Shown here piece by piece: positions 11,817 through 23,090 of a stretch of 48,293 bases of DNA. A program made the position numbers and the translations under genes. The number at the start of each line of letters is the position of its first letter. The stretch's first letter is position 1. The DNA comes from Geosiphon pyriformis (lineage: Eukaryota; Glomeromycota; Glomeromycetes; Archaeosporales; Geosiphonaceae), in contig JAAOMT010000633.1 of NCBI GenBank assembly GCA_016748015.1, forward strand, positions 42,641 through 90,933, read 5' to 3'. The notes beneath the pieces are model-generated. The model was not told the DNA's origin. It made no database searches and worked only from the letters and a program-made list of their open reading frames with translations.

Positions 11817-12990
11817 TCAATACACGGCTCATCTCCAAGTGGCTTTGATTGGTGTCCCTTTCCTAATCCAGTTGCTAATGAGAATTGTGTATTGGCACAA
11901 TTCATCATACATTCCCCTTCTCCCAGAAATGTTGTTCCACATTCCTTTGTCAAGAAGAGTTTTTCCACAAGCTAAACATAATGTATTATCTCATTTTTCC
12001 ACTCATTTTGGTCTTTCAAAGCATTCAACAAGACATGCGTGGCAATAAAACCTAGTTGCTGGTATTCCTCATTGTTGCCACAGCATGTGCCCATTAATGA
12101 CAATTTCTTGCCACAATCAGTGCATATTAGCTTTGAACAATGATAGGTGGATTGGTGTGATATAGTATAGGCATAGAGATTATGAGTGGTAGTGGTTACT
12201 TTTTTTTCTTTTTCTTTTCCTTTTCCCTTTGTGTTCTCTTCCTCTTATACCCAGCTTGTTGTTGGTTTGCTTTTGTCATAATCAGTCCAGATCAGATTGT
12301 CTGTCTTCCAGATAGGTTTTTCTCTTTGTTTACTCTTTCTGTTGTCATCCCATGAGAGTATTGGCAGTAGCTTATTGTGTTCTTCATCAGTCCACGAGAC
12401 TTGATATGCTTCCCAGGTAGGTTTTGGTTTGTCTTCTTTGAAGTCAATTAGTAGTGCTGTGGTATTGGTAGCCTTAAAGTGACCATACATTGCTGGTACT
12501 CACATGTGTTAACCATTTTGACTTAGCTAAAGTTTTTACGTGTTCTAATTTAGCATTGTATTAGTCTTGGACAGCCAGTTATTCCCAACGAGTGCTTAGT
12601 ATTAAGTGGCTTCTATCACCAGAACTTTGATAGGTACTACAATGCTATTGACTTCAATTGAGAAGTCATCAATTTTGCCAATTGGGGTTTTGGTGGCTCC
12701 ATCTGCGGTGATAATCCTGGTGCTGACAGCACAATCAACTTGGTAACCTAATTGATCTATGAGTTGTCATGTAATGATGCTGTCTGCTGAACTACTGTCA
12801 AAGATTAATTTGATGAAGTGGTCATCGATCTTGGCATCAGTATACATGGCTGTAATCAGTTTCTCTTCAAGGGCTGCTCCACTGAATAATAGCATATCTG
12901 ATGGTTTTTTGAGTTCAAATGAAAAGATAGCATCCAAAGATTTATTTTCGGTGATTGTAGCAGGTGAAATATTATTGGTAGGTGGTTGTT
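11817..12990 (-). pseudogene. pol: Aspartic protease and cysteine-rich region (beta-2)
   Basis: Protease: hydrophobic strand then FDSSS at about 12802-12790 in place of DSG (Gly to Ser), with the flap region TADGATKTPIGKIDDF downstream. A conserved TWEAYQVSWTDEEHN block follows near 12400. The cysteine-rich region has CTDCGKKL near 12120, then CLACGKTL and DELCQY modules near 11950-11880, with a frame shift between them. In other elements these modules precede the zinc ribbon. They look like metal-binding folds, but I do not recognise a family. Confidence 0.72.
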
Positions 12991-15295
12991 GTTGTTCGAT
13001 TCTCTGATTGCTGGATGTGGCATCTTCTAGAGTTACCAGAATGCTTAAATAGTGTTGGGAATTCGGATTTTGGATGAGACTGGTGCCCGAATTCCACTGA
13101 CAAGATCCTGATTGTTGGTGAGAAAAGCTGGAGATTGGTTAATGTACAACCATTGCTGATCTCCAGTTTTGGGTGATCTTTGATCTTGGGTTCCCTGATG
13201 TCATTTGAGCTGGGTTTGCTGGTAGTGTTTGAATGGTAGGTGTTTGATAGATTGCTGGTGGCTGCAGTTGATATATTACTTGTGGCTGTGCTTGATAAAT
13301 TGCTTGTGGTGGCAGTTGATAAACTGGCAGTTGATAAATTGGTTGGTGTATTATAGACAGATAAGTAAGTTGGTATTGGTCTTGATTCGGGTGATGGTTC
13401 AGAGTCTGGAACTGGCAATCAGGGTTTCTATATTGATTTCCCGATTGTAGATTGCTATAAGTATGGCAGTTGGCTCTGATGTGCCTTTGTTTACCACAGT
13501 TGTGGCAGATGCATGTCTCTGGCTGCCATGACTAATTGGATGACGATGATAAACATGACTGATTTTGAAAATGATTCACATTTTCTTGATTGTTATGCCG
13601 TTGAAGAGATTAATAAATTGTGCAATTGTCAGCTAAGTATCCTTCTAATTTCTGATTAATTGAATCACTGAATTGCTTCAATTTGGAATCCAATTCAGAT
13701 AATCAATTCATTGCTAGATTCACAGCTTGAATGTGATTAGCTTCTAGTTCAGCTGCTTTAAAATCCCTGGTGTAGGTGACTGCGGTTGGAAGGTCTATTG
13801 GGTGCATTGAACATATTCGTTGTAGAATGCTACTGCACAATCTTCTAATAAATTGATTTAAAATTTGTGGCGCTGTGAAATAGTCGACTTGGATGGCTTG
13901 TATTTGGCGTAGATTTTTATAGAAGCATCCCAAATAAGTAGTGACTGCTTTAGTGTCTACTTGTTTGATCATTGTAAAGGTGTTAGTTAATTTGTTAATA
14001 CTATTATTGTTGCTAAAGTACTGTAAGAATTCAGTTTTAAATCCATTAAAATTTTGGAGTTTAACAGTGAAGCTTTGATACTATGCATCAGCAGTATCCT
14101 AGAAAAAATAAGGGATCACTTGCATTGCTCTAGCATCATCCCAATTATTGGCTGTAATGGCTTTGGCCATGTCATTTAACCAGACTTGGGCATTGTCTTC
14201 TTCACCATTGAATTTGTCGAGTTTTGCAATGAGTGTGTAAGCCATTTGTTGTTGCTGTGGTGATAGAAGTTGTTGTTGTTGTTGAGGTAGTACTGGCAGT
14301 TGTTAATTTTGTTGGTTTGGTGGTTGGATGGGCTGGCCAATTGGTTCAATGGGTGGTTGATTGATGACAATAACTGGAGATAAGTGTTGATTAATTACTT
14401 CAGAGTTTGGATTGTTTTGATTTGGTGGGGTTTGAATATTCAGAGTGTCATTTTCCTGATTGTCTAAATTTGGCTGGGTTTGACAGTTTGGAGTTTTAAT
14501 TTTCAGGTTTTCTAGGATCAGGTTTTGGTAAGTAAATTCTTAATCTTCAGATTCTTCTTCTTCTTCTACTTATTGTTCTCCTTCTGATTCAGTAATTTCC
14601 CAAGGACTCATGATTCCGAAATTTGGTTAAGGTGGCGGTAATCAAAATCCTGATGGCGTCGGTGATCAAGATTTAAATTCTTCAAAATACTTACCATATG
14701 GTCCTAGTAAATCTTTTTTCCTTTGTTTACTTTGGAATGAGAAACGTCCAAATGCTGATGTCACATTTGATGTGGACGTGTCTGTTGATAATATATTGAT
14801 GGCACTTCTAGGAGTATAGTAATAAGATGGGTTGTTTGGTAACTCAACTCTAGTTTTCTTCCAAGTAGGTGGTTGTATCTTTTGAGGTGTTATTGCTGGT
14901 GTTTGTAGTTTTCTTTTGCCTTTACTTGTGTAAGTAATTGAGTATCTTTGCTGTGTATGATGTTCAATTTCTTTGTTGATCTCAGTAATGATAGATGCAA
15001 AATTATGATTTGTGGGTAGGCTAGTGTTTTGAATTAATTTGTTGTAAAAAGTTTCTCTCACTGATTCAATATTCACGGATGTTCTCAACAAATAGGCAAT
15101 TTTTTTGTTGATGTAGAAATTAAAAGCTGATTCTGCTGATATGTGATTATGGGTTAATCCCAAATGTTGATAGTAATGTTGAAATAAGAATTTCACAAAT
15201 CCTAGATGGTTTGCTCCCATGTTTTCTGATTCTGCCACTTTTGGATAGGGTTGTTGGTGCTGGTTCTTTATAAGATTATACCTCACAGAGAGCAT
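12991..15295 (-). pseudogene. gag: gag (beta-2)
   Basis: The N-terminal domain is open at 15295-14666 (MLSVRYN...; its ATG lies in the putative primer-binding site, 5 nt after the LTR). Two TGA codons follow in a Ser/Pro linker, then an acidic, Gln-rich spacer. The capsid-like Gag region runs about 14260-13700, including KTEFLQYF. A CCHC knuckle CHNCGKQRHIRANC lies at 13507-13466 and is intact. The C-terminal tail has repeated QxIYQ units (about 13360-13240). The protein would form the particle and bind RNA. An open frame at 13418-12972 is a shadow of the QxIYQ tail in another frame. Confidence 0.85.
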
Positions 15296-15299
15296 CAAA
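15281..15299 (-). other. Putative primer-binding site (beta-2)
   Basis: Directly after the LTR, read on the minus strand: TTTGATGCTCTCTGTGAGG. Gamma has TTTGGTGCTCTCCCATAG at the same place, so the ancestral form probably began TGGTGCTC after a TT spacer. I cannot name the primer tRNA. Confidence 0.5.
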
Positions 15300-16153
15300 T
15301 GTTACAGGTGACTATTTCTGGTGTTGGATTAAATAACAAATCTGTAACTTGGTGCTAAAAGTTATTTGCATTGATGTTATTAATCTGAAAGTTTTGTATC
15401 TGAAGGTTTCGGTTTGAGTTCTTTGTATAATAGACAGAAATTCAATAGTGGTTTTATTCATAGCTTTCCAGAATTGCAATTCCATCAATTCTTCTCTTGG
15501 TGTGATGGCCGGCAATTCTCTGATAAGTATTCCATATCTTCTGTATATGTCCTACTCTCTTGCAAAAGTCTTTTACTAGACAATCCTTGATGTCAGTAAT
15601 TTAGTACTTTATTCATCCAATTAATGCACAACAATAAAATCAAAATAAAATAAAGAAAAGAAATAAAAGAAAATAAAGAAAGAAAAAAAATAAGCCAAGG
15701 CAATTTGCAAGTTAGTATTCCATCAATAGCCATGATCAAGAACTATTGTTCTAATGTAGTTAAGTATCAATTACTATTAACATGGAGTGTTAATAGTGGA
15801 ATTAGGTTTGAGATACCAAATAGTTATTTATTGTGTTTGGAAGATTGTCTAGATGAAATCTAAACTTGGAGGTCTGTTTCTTTCAGCTTCTCATACTACT
15901 ACTATATATACATAATTGAGATTTCTCAATTCCTCAATTCTTCACAACAGAAATTCTGGAATTTCTGAAATCCTGCAATTTCTTTGAGAGAAATCCTGGA
16001 ATTTTGGAATCCTGTGATTCCTTATAAGAATTCTGTAATTCCTGGAATCCTGCAATTCCTGAGAGGAATCCTAGAATTCCACATTTACTACATCTACTTC
16101 TGATTGGCTAATAACTATGCTAATATATATTTTCTATATTTCTATAAGTAATA
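15300..16153 (-). repeat. 5' LTR of beta-2
   Basis: 854 bp on the minus strand, from TATTAC (TG changed to TA) at 16153 to GTAACA at 15300. It contains the GAATTCC-type palindromic U3 repeats (about 16085-15950) and a TATATATA box near 15905. It is an inverted copy of the LTR at 7698-8571. Open frames called inside it are not genes. Confidence 0.9.
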
Positions 16154-16990
16154 TCACAGAGATAAGTGTTGATTTGGGCAAGATATTGTTCTTGTTTTTG
16201 TCGAATAAGGCATAGTTGTTGGTAGTAGTCCTGGAATTTGTCTACTGGGTCAAACATGTTGTAGCTGGTGACTTCGTCAGCTACTTCAGCTGACTCTTTC
16301 CAATATCATATTTCTTTGGCAATTCCTCCTCTTATTTTGGTCTGTGCAGTGTTACACAACTCGTCTTTGTCATGTGGGTAATGCTGTAGTTTTTTTAATG
16401 CTCTATTAAACACTGCTTTGAACAGCATTCCTCCTTTTACCCAGTCACAGATGAGAATTATGTATTGGCAAGTTGTGTCACACATTCCTTCTCTGCCTGG
16501 TATGTTGTTCTAGTTGCACCCTCTTGGTAATGGTTCTCCACAAGCAAGGCATGGTTTTTCATTCCATTTTCCATGTCTTTCTGGGTAATCGTATTTTTTT
16601 TTGTTACAACAGTTACAATAGTAATGGGTAAGATTTCTTGGGTCTTCATCTGGTATGCTGCACACAGTCATAGATTAGAGTTTCTTCTTGCAAACCAAAC
16701 ATTTTAGCTTTGGTCTGCATTGCTGGTGGTTTTTTCATGGATTTATTTAGTTCTATTTGGATCTTTCTTTACTGGTCCATATTAGTATGGCTGGTAGTTC
16801 TGTTTTTTGGTCATCAGTCCAAGAGAGCTGATAGGTTTCGATGCTGGTAGTGCTGGATTTTTCTCAAATTCAATGATAGGTCTTTGGTTGGTGCTGGGTT
16901 TTTGGAAGTGGCCACAGGTGGCTGGAATTCTGGCCTGGTGGCCATTATAATTGATCAGAAGCTCTTGGGTGGTCCAGTCTAAGGTGGCAT
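16154..16990 (-). pseudogene. Cysteine-rich region up to zinc ribbon (alpha-2)
   Basis: On the minus strand one finds GKWNEKPCLACGEPL, then MCDTTCQY, then DWVKGG, a helical stretch (DKFQDYYQQLCLIRQKQEQY) and the start of the zinc ribbon (NTYLC), where beta-2 begins. The module order matches gamma (CLTCG, CNQTCQY) and beta-3. Several TGA and TAA codons interrupt it. Function unknown; probably metal-binding. Confidence 0.62.
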
Positions 16991-17480
16991 TGGCTTTTGT
17001 TAACCAGTCATTTCCTACTAATGTTTGATATTATGTAGCATCCATTATTAATACTTTTGTAGATATTACTATGCCATTAATTTTGAAAGGAAATGAGTAG
17101 ATTTTGTCATGAGACAGCTTTGTACTTCCATCGGCTGTTATGATTTGGGATGTCGCAGCATGATTAACTTTGAAACCCAGTTGGTTTACTAGTTGAAGCA
17201 TTATGATGCTTCCAGTAGATCTGCTATCTAAGATAAGTTTGATTGAAGTATTGTTTACAGTGGCTTCTATATACATAGCAGTAATTGGGCATTTTTTGTT
17301 CAATGCTGCTCCACTGAACATAGCCTCATTTTTCTTTAATTCAAAAGGAAAAATAGCTGTGAGACTGCTATCTTTGGTGACAACTGCTGGTAGTATTGTT
17401 TGGCTCAATTTGTTGAAGGAATTTTCAGTTCTGTTTATGTTTCAACTATCATTGTTTCTAATAATCAGATTTTCCAGTAT
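16991..17480 (-). pseudogene. pol: Aspartic protease (alpha-2)
   Basis: Open for 125 codons (17408-17031). The active site reads LDSRST (17228-17220), where the family needs D-S/T-G, so Gly has become Arg and the enzyme should be inactive. The TADGS flap-side segment and a KVLIMDAT strand follow. The fold length suits a retropepsin that would act as a dimer to cleave the polyprotein. Confidence 0.78.
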
Positions 17481-19421
17481 ATTAAGATAAGTTTGTTGAT
17501 AATTTTGGTAGTTTAGATTGGTTTACTGACTGGTTCCGGCATGGTTTGAATTCCTCTGGACCAATGCATTCTGGTTCCACATGGGCTGATTTCAGGGCTC
17601 AGAACACCAATTCGGGTTGGCTATCATGGGCTGTTGCTGGTAAGTTTTTTGATTTTAATACATGGTGGGATATTGACATGGTATTGGCATATACTAGTTT
17701 CTGGGCATTTGGGGTGGCATGTAATAATTATTTTCATATGCTTCTTGCATCATTTGCATTCAATATTGATTAATCAAATGTTCTATGCATTTGCAAAAAT
17801 GGCAGATGTGCATTTCTGTTCTGAATTCCTGGTGTGATAAATGATTATTTCAACTGTTGCTGACTTTCTGGCTGTATCTTTGGAGTGGTTGGTATGTATT
17901 TCTTCTTGGATCCAAGATGAGGTAACTTTCTATTTTTTTAGAGAGTTTTTTCCCTAATTACATTACTCTTTTCTCTAATGTTTCTGTCTTATTTTCCTTC
18001 ATTATTATGTTAGCTATTTGACTATGATTAGCTTCTTTCTCAGCTGATTTAAGGGCTCTGGTGAGTGTAATGGCTTCTGGTAAAGAATTAGGGTGGGCAG
18101 GGCATACTCTTTCTAAAATGCTGTTTTTTAATCATTTAATAAACTGATTTAAAACCTGAGGATTAGTGTAGTATCCTTGTTCAATCATTTTAATCTAATG
18201 GCAAATTTGATTGAATTGAGCAAGATATTGGGTGACAGTTTTACCAGTACCTTGCTTGATAGTATTGAATTTGTTCTGTAGTTGGATTATAGCATTTGGG
18301 TCGCTAAAATACTCCAGGAGTGCATTTTTAAATTTGGTGAAGCTCGTGGATTTTGTTTATAGGCTTTGATACCACAAATCAGCTGTGCCTTTTAGGAAGA
18401 AAGATAATGTTTGAATTGCTCTTTGGTTATTCCAGTTATTTGTCTGGATGGCTTTTTGTGCTTCTCTGAGTCACATGTGTATGTCCGTTTCTTCTTCCTC
18501 TCCTGAGAAATCTGTTAGTCTTGTAATGTATGGTGTGGCCATTTTGTTGCCATTTTCTGCTGGTGGGCTTATTGGTCTAAGAAAAAGTGGGATAATATTT
18601 CCTTAAGTGTTCCTAAAGATGGCTTCCCTTATATCCAGTTCTTCCTCTTGATCACAAGTTTCTTGGTTTCTGAACTGGCTGCTTGTTCTAGTGACTGGTT
18701 TTGTGATTGTTTTTTTGCTGGTCTCTTTTTCAGATTCAGATTCAGACTTTTCTTTATGGTTTTCAAAACCCGTTCCAAATTTTGGCTGAAAAAGAAAGTT
18801 TTGGAATAATGATGAATATCCTTCTGTAATTAGTATGTCTTTCCAGTTATGTTGTTTAATTTTATCAGTATAACTAAAAGTTCTTGGCATTTGTAGAGTT
18901 GATATTAATGATGATACAGCTCCTAATGGAATTTGTATCTTATTTTCTGGTAAAAAATGGTATGATTTATTTTCTGGTGAATAAATACATTGTTTTTTTA
19001 TTGATTGAATGACAGTTTTCTTTGGTGTTTGAGCAGGTGTTCTTAGTTTTTGCTGGTTACTTTTCTGATTAGTTCCTAAATTTTTTTTGGTTTTGTTGGC
19101 ATGTTCTTTAGTGTTTTCTGTGGATATTGGAAAATTTTTGTTGGTGTATTGCTTAATTTCTCAATGGATTTTGACAATAGTTGCAGCTATTACTGCTACT
19201 TCCTTTGTAGTGTATTGTGATAATTCTCTATACAATCCAAGTTTTGAATCATGTGGTTCTTCTTCATTTTTTATATGATAATTTATTCTGGCATTGATAT
19301 AATAAGTGAGGGCAGATTTTACTAAACAACACCCTTCTAGAAATCCAAGATCACTTTGATTTTGTGTGTAAATAGCATGGCAGAATTCAAAAACAGTAAG
19401 GTTAGAGGTTTTTGTTGCCAC
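17481..19421 (-). pseudogene. gag: gag (alpha-2)
   Basis: The start aligned to relatives is GTG (19421, ATG changed to GTG) followed by ATKTSNLTVFEF. The N-terminal domain is open to 19161, and an acidic/Ser linker lies at 18890-18603. The capsid-like region is about 18540-18000 and includes FSGEEEETDIHMWLREAQ. The zinc knuckle near 17800 is damaged (CHFCKCIEH without a regular last Cys). Many stops lie after the knuckle. A plus-strand open frame at 17546-17773 is an antisense shadow. Confidence 0.8.
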
Positions 19422-19484
19422 TTTTGTTTCTTCTTTTTTAGCAATAAATTATTGCTAATTATTATTTTTTTTTGATTTTCTTTT

Positions 19485-19502
19485 TTTGTAGAGTTCACCA
19501 AA
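19485..19502 (-). other. Putative primer-binding site (alpha-2)
   Basis: Minus strand just after the LTR: TTTGGTGAACTCTAC. It shares TTTGGTG with the gamma site but then differs. The tRNA is not identified. Confidence 0.5.
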
Positions 19503-19886
19503 TGTCATGAGATGGTTTTCTTAGAATATTTAATTTAAAAGTATGATTTAAAGTGGAGTTGGATAAATTGGATCTCTTGTTTGATAAGTTATGATTTTTA
19601 TTACTTGATTGACTTTTCTCAATATTAAAGCTATTGTATATATACATGTTTGTAGTTCTATGAGAAAACACATTGTAATACTTTCTTTTTAATATTTCAA
19701 CCTAGTGTTTGCTGCTATCACCAGTTGGTGTTGGCTGCTATTGTGAACTGGTGCTTACTACTATTGTGAAATAGTGTTTGCTATTATGTTAATCATTACC
19801 TTTCTAAGATTATTACTGTGCTATATTATGATTGAATAGTTTATATTATTTTTATGATTCTTTTTCTAAATTTTTAAACTGTAACA
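19503..19886 (-). repeat. 5' LTR of alpha-2, short form
   Basis: 384 bp on the minus strand, TGTTAC at 19886 to TGACA at 19503. It matches the first third and the last ~15 bp of the 866-bp alpha-1 LTR; about 480 bp in between are missing. The missing part is bounded by AAGAAA in the long form, which suggests deletion between short direct repeats. Confidence 0.85.
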
Positions 19887-20790
19887 GTATTAAAATCTCA
19901 TCAACAAACCACTAAACTTTAATGCATTTAAAACCACGTTTCTACAGCATTTTAGTGATAATAATAGTATTAACTGCCTAGCCAATAGTTTTACTACAAT
20001 CAAATAAGGTAATATCAAAGCAGTTATCACTTACTTGGAACACTTCTACAAAATTCTGTGCCAAATATAACCCATTGAAGCTGACTACTTTACAGTATCA
20101 CAGATTCTAAATTAGTTCATCTATGAATTGTACAGTAGCTTGCTACAGAAAGTATGTCCAATGCACCCAAATACACTTTAAAATGCAGTTACACATGTCT
20201 GAAATTTCAAATCAGCAAAGTTAAAAGCCAACTACAGCCAAGCCATAAATTTAGTAATGAATAAATTATCTGGATTAGATTCCAAATTAAAACAATTCAG
20301 TGATTTAATCAACCAGAAATTGAAAGAATATTTAGCTAACAGTCAGGTCATTTATCAATCTCTATAACAACATAATAATCAAGGAAACTCAAATTATTTC
20401 CAAAATCAGTCATGTCTTTTATCATCAACCAATTAACCATGGCAGTCAGAAATGTGTATTTGCCACAATTGTAATAAACAAAGTTACATCAGAATCAACT
20501 GCTATTATAATGGAAATTTATGATTGAAAAATTAATATTAAAATCTTGATTGCCAGTTTTAAACTCCAAATTATTCACCAAATCAAAATCACTATCAATC
20601 CTATTACCCATTCATAACACAACAAATATATTCATCTCCTATATATCAAACTCCAGCACCAGTAATATATTAACCACAGCCACAAATTATCTATCAACTT
20701 TAACAACTTCAAACACTATCACAAATTGCAGCTCAGATAACACCTAAAAATCAAAGGCCAAGAGTAATTTAGAACTGAAAATCAGTAATA
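19887..20790 (+). pseudogene. gag: gag C-terminal half (delta)
   Basis: The capsid-like part is homologous to beta-3 27060-27530 (SINCLANSF, QILN, LDSKLKQFSD). The zinc knuckle CHNCNKQSYIRINC (about 20459-20500) has Tyr in place of the His ligand, a CAC-to-TAC change. The tail (about 20560-20760) has Tyr/Gln-rich repeats. At least six stops. The N-terminal half lies on the far side of alpha-2, outside the window. Confidence 0.75.
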
Positions 20791-20949
20791 GTTATTCATT
20801 AGCTGATTTCAAGCTTCTTAAACCAACCATCAAGATCACACCAGTAAAGTTCAGAAACTGGATATGCCCAAAACCCAAATTCCCAAAACTATTTAAGTCT
20901 TCTGATTACTTCAAAAAACACCAAACTTAGCAAACAAGAACCCAATCAA

Positions 20950-21475
20950 ACTCAACTATTCACTAACAACATACTTCTAGCAATTATCACTGAAAACAAA
21001 TCACTTACTGCTATCTTTCCTTTTGAACTCAAAAAATCAGTCAAAATACTACTATTCAGTAAAGCCACCCTAAAATCTAAATCCATTACTGCAATGTATA
21101 TTAATATAAAAGTCAATAGCCATCTTATCAAACTTATCTTTAATAATGGTTTAGCAAACAGCATTATTACCAAGCAACTCATGGACCAATTAGGTTGTCA
21201 AGTTGATCATGCTGCCAGCACCCAAATTATCACTGCTAATAAAGCAATAAAGACTAATATTATGCTTGACTGGAATATTCAGAAGCTATAACTTAGTCAA
21301 AACAGTCAACACATTCGAGTATCAACCACTTGTGGTTATTTTAAAACTACCACCAATGAACAGCCACTAATTGAGTTGGAAGAAGAAAAAAAAACCTATC
21401 TGGGAAACATATCAGGTATCATAGATTAAAGAAGAACACAATGAATTACCTCCAGTACCTACATAGAAAGAAAAG
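20950..21475 (+). pseudogene. pol: Aspartic protease (delta)
   Basis: Homologous to 28180-28700 of beta-3: FPFELKK, TAMYINIKV, then LIFNNGLANSII (about 21135-21165), where relatives have LILDSGS. The catalytic Asp is Asn. QVDHAASTQIITANKA follows. The expected GATKTP segment and the strand after it appear deleted (the frame jumps from NKAIKT to NIMLDW). Confidence 0.68.

Positions 21476-21538
<63 letters not shown>
21476..21538 (+). repeat. Poly(A) tract of 63 bases
   Basis: An uninterrupted run of A inside the element, at the place where beta-2 and beta-3 have a short Lys-rich AAAAGAAAAAG stretch. It is best explained as expansion of an existing purine run. The poly-lysine open frame through it is not a gene. 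Confidence 0.95.
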
Positions 21539-21540
<2 letters not shown>

Positions 21541-22190
21541 ATCTAGACAACTACCTCTACATATATTTTATACAGCACTACTACTCAATGCCAGCCAAAC
21601 TATTATTGACCAAAATTAATTTGCATCAATTGTGACAAGAAATTGTTAACAATAGGTGCATATTATGGCAATAATAAGAAATGACTAATAGTTACCAAAT
21701 ACTATTGCTACTTATATATTTTTGAATGCTTTAGACAACTAAAAAAACAAGGAAAATAAGACAACAAACCATGTCTTGCTTATGGGAAAACTCTTTTAGA
21801 CAAAGAAATATGAAATGACATTTCTGGTCATAAAGAAATATGTAATAAATTGTATTAATATATGATTCTGATTAACAATTAAATAAGAAAAAAAATACCC
21901 ATAAATGCTGTTTGAAAAAGAGCTGTAAAATGACTGGATAGTTGTTCATACTATAATGACAAAATATGGAAAATAGCAATCACCAAAATCGAAGATGTAA
22001 CATCAAAAAAATAAAAATAATAAAAAACAACTCACCAAAACCAAAAGAGATCATTTGGGTCCCAAATTCAAATATTATTCTTAATATAATGAATTTTGAA
22101 CAATTCCATAAACACTACCAAGAATTAGCACTTATTAAGGAAGAATAAGAACAACATTTAGAAAAGCTAAATACTTAACTTTGTGACTAC
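21539..22190 (+). pseudogene. Cysteine-rich region and zinc ribbon (delta)
   Basis: Degenerate but alignable: LICINCDKKL (about 21613), CLAYGKTLLDKE (about 21772; Cys changed to Tyr), NDKIWKIA (about 21958), a poly(A)-associated frame change near 22003, then CDYCLILC (22182) leading into the zinc ribbon. Same order as beta-3 28950-29620. Confidence 0.6.
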
Positions 22191-23090
22191 TGTTTAATAT
22201 TATGTAACTTTTAATATTGTAATAAGTGTGATCTCATTTACAATCCACTACTATATATAATCTACATAATTCCCAAAGAGGAAAAACCAATCAACAATTG
22301 TGTCTCAGAATCAGAATTGAAGTTCAAGCCCAATTCAAACTCTAATAATGATAACAAAAACAATAGTTTCAGCTCAGTCCAAAATAACAATACTGATAAC
22401 AATAATTCAAACTCCAATTCAAACTTAGAATTATACATTGCACTTCCTAGATCTAGTTTAGCAAAAAAAGAAATCAACATTAGAAAAAGAATAATTGATA
22501 CAGAATATATAAAAAATATTATTGCAATGCTACAAAATGACTCAGAAAAAGAATATATCATTAAATCAAATAAGAAGATAGCACAAGCAATATTCTTATC
22601 TCTAGTGAAAATAGCTTAATTAGTGCTAATAGAAAAAAGGAAAGAATTAGGAATAACAGCAAAAGAGATAAGTGGATTTAGATCCATAAGGTGAATAGAC
22701 ATACTAATTAATATGACAGAGGAAAAAATTATTAACAAAAAAAAATTATCTTCACCTGTCAATTAATTTTCATTCTGTTATATGGCCAATACATATTAAT
22801 CATAAAAAAGAAAGTAAAAGATCAGACTTAAATTTTTGAAATAGAAACTACAATTTGTAAATCAGGAAAAATTGGACTTACTAATCTTTACATACTAGCC
22901 AAAAGCTCTAAACACATAAAAATTTTTATTTACAATACAACAGGAAAGATTATTGAAATATTAAGCAAAACTATCATTGAATACTTAAGCACCGAAGTTG
23001 AAAACCAACCATCAAGCACTATTCCAAATTTTTCACAACTTTGCTAATATGTGGATATCACATCACAAATAATATACAGACAAAAATAAT
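22191..23090 (+). pseudogene. dUTPase with in-frame internal deletion, and linker (delta)
   Basis: The second Cys pair and an Asn-rich spacer are followed by YIALPRSSLAKKEIN. Compared with beta-3 (29841-30044), 204 nt (68 codons) are missing exactly in frame, removing motif 1 and the segment before motif 2. Motif 3 (IIDTEYIKNI), motif 4 (KKIAQAIFL) and a weak motif 5 (SGFRSIR) remain. The shortened frame is open for 100 codons (22317-22619). Without motif 1 it cannot bind Mg-dUTP normally. The linker is heavily broken. Confidence 0.8.

Larger units (their letters stand above)
8572..16153 (-). mobile_element. beta-2: Ty3/Gypsy-type LTR retrotransposon, 5' part, reverse
   Basis: Reads right to left: 5' LTR, gag, protease, cysteine-rich region, zinc ribbon plus dUTPase, RT, RNase H and the N-terminal part of integrase. 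It is cut at 8572 by beta-1. At the other end its LTR interrupts the alpha-2 frame after NTYLC, so it is inserted in alpha-2. The predicted duplication is TCAC on the plus strand (16154-16157). It belongs to the beta family by LTR. Confidence 0.92.
16154..19886 (-). mobile_element. alpha-2: Ty3/Gypsy-type LTR retrotransposon, 5' part, reverse
   Basis: 5' LTR, primer site, gag, protease and cysteine-rich region up to the zinc ribbon, where beta-2 interrupts it (after NTYLC at 16158). Its right end joins delta's gag in the opposite orientation at 19887. The predicted duplication is GTAT (19887-19890). The rest (dUTPase to 3' LTR) should lie upstream of the window. Confidence 0.88.

Noticed and set aside
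11674-12048. Plus-strand 124-codon frame and other antisense frames (for example 1136-1504, 17546-17773)
   Set aside because: Antisense to well-supported element genes, without homology to one another or a promoter.
12972-13418. 148-codon Ser/Thr-rich minus-strand frame
   Set aside because: It is the QxIYQ-repeat gag tail read in another frame; the homologous tails in beta-3 and gamma support the other frame.
15312-15515. 67-codon frame on the minus strand
   Set aside because: Lies inside the beta-2 LTR and is not conserved as coding in other beta LTRs.
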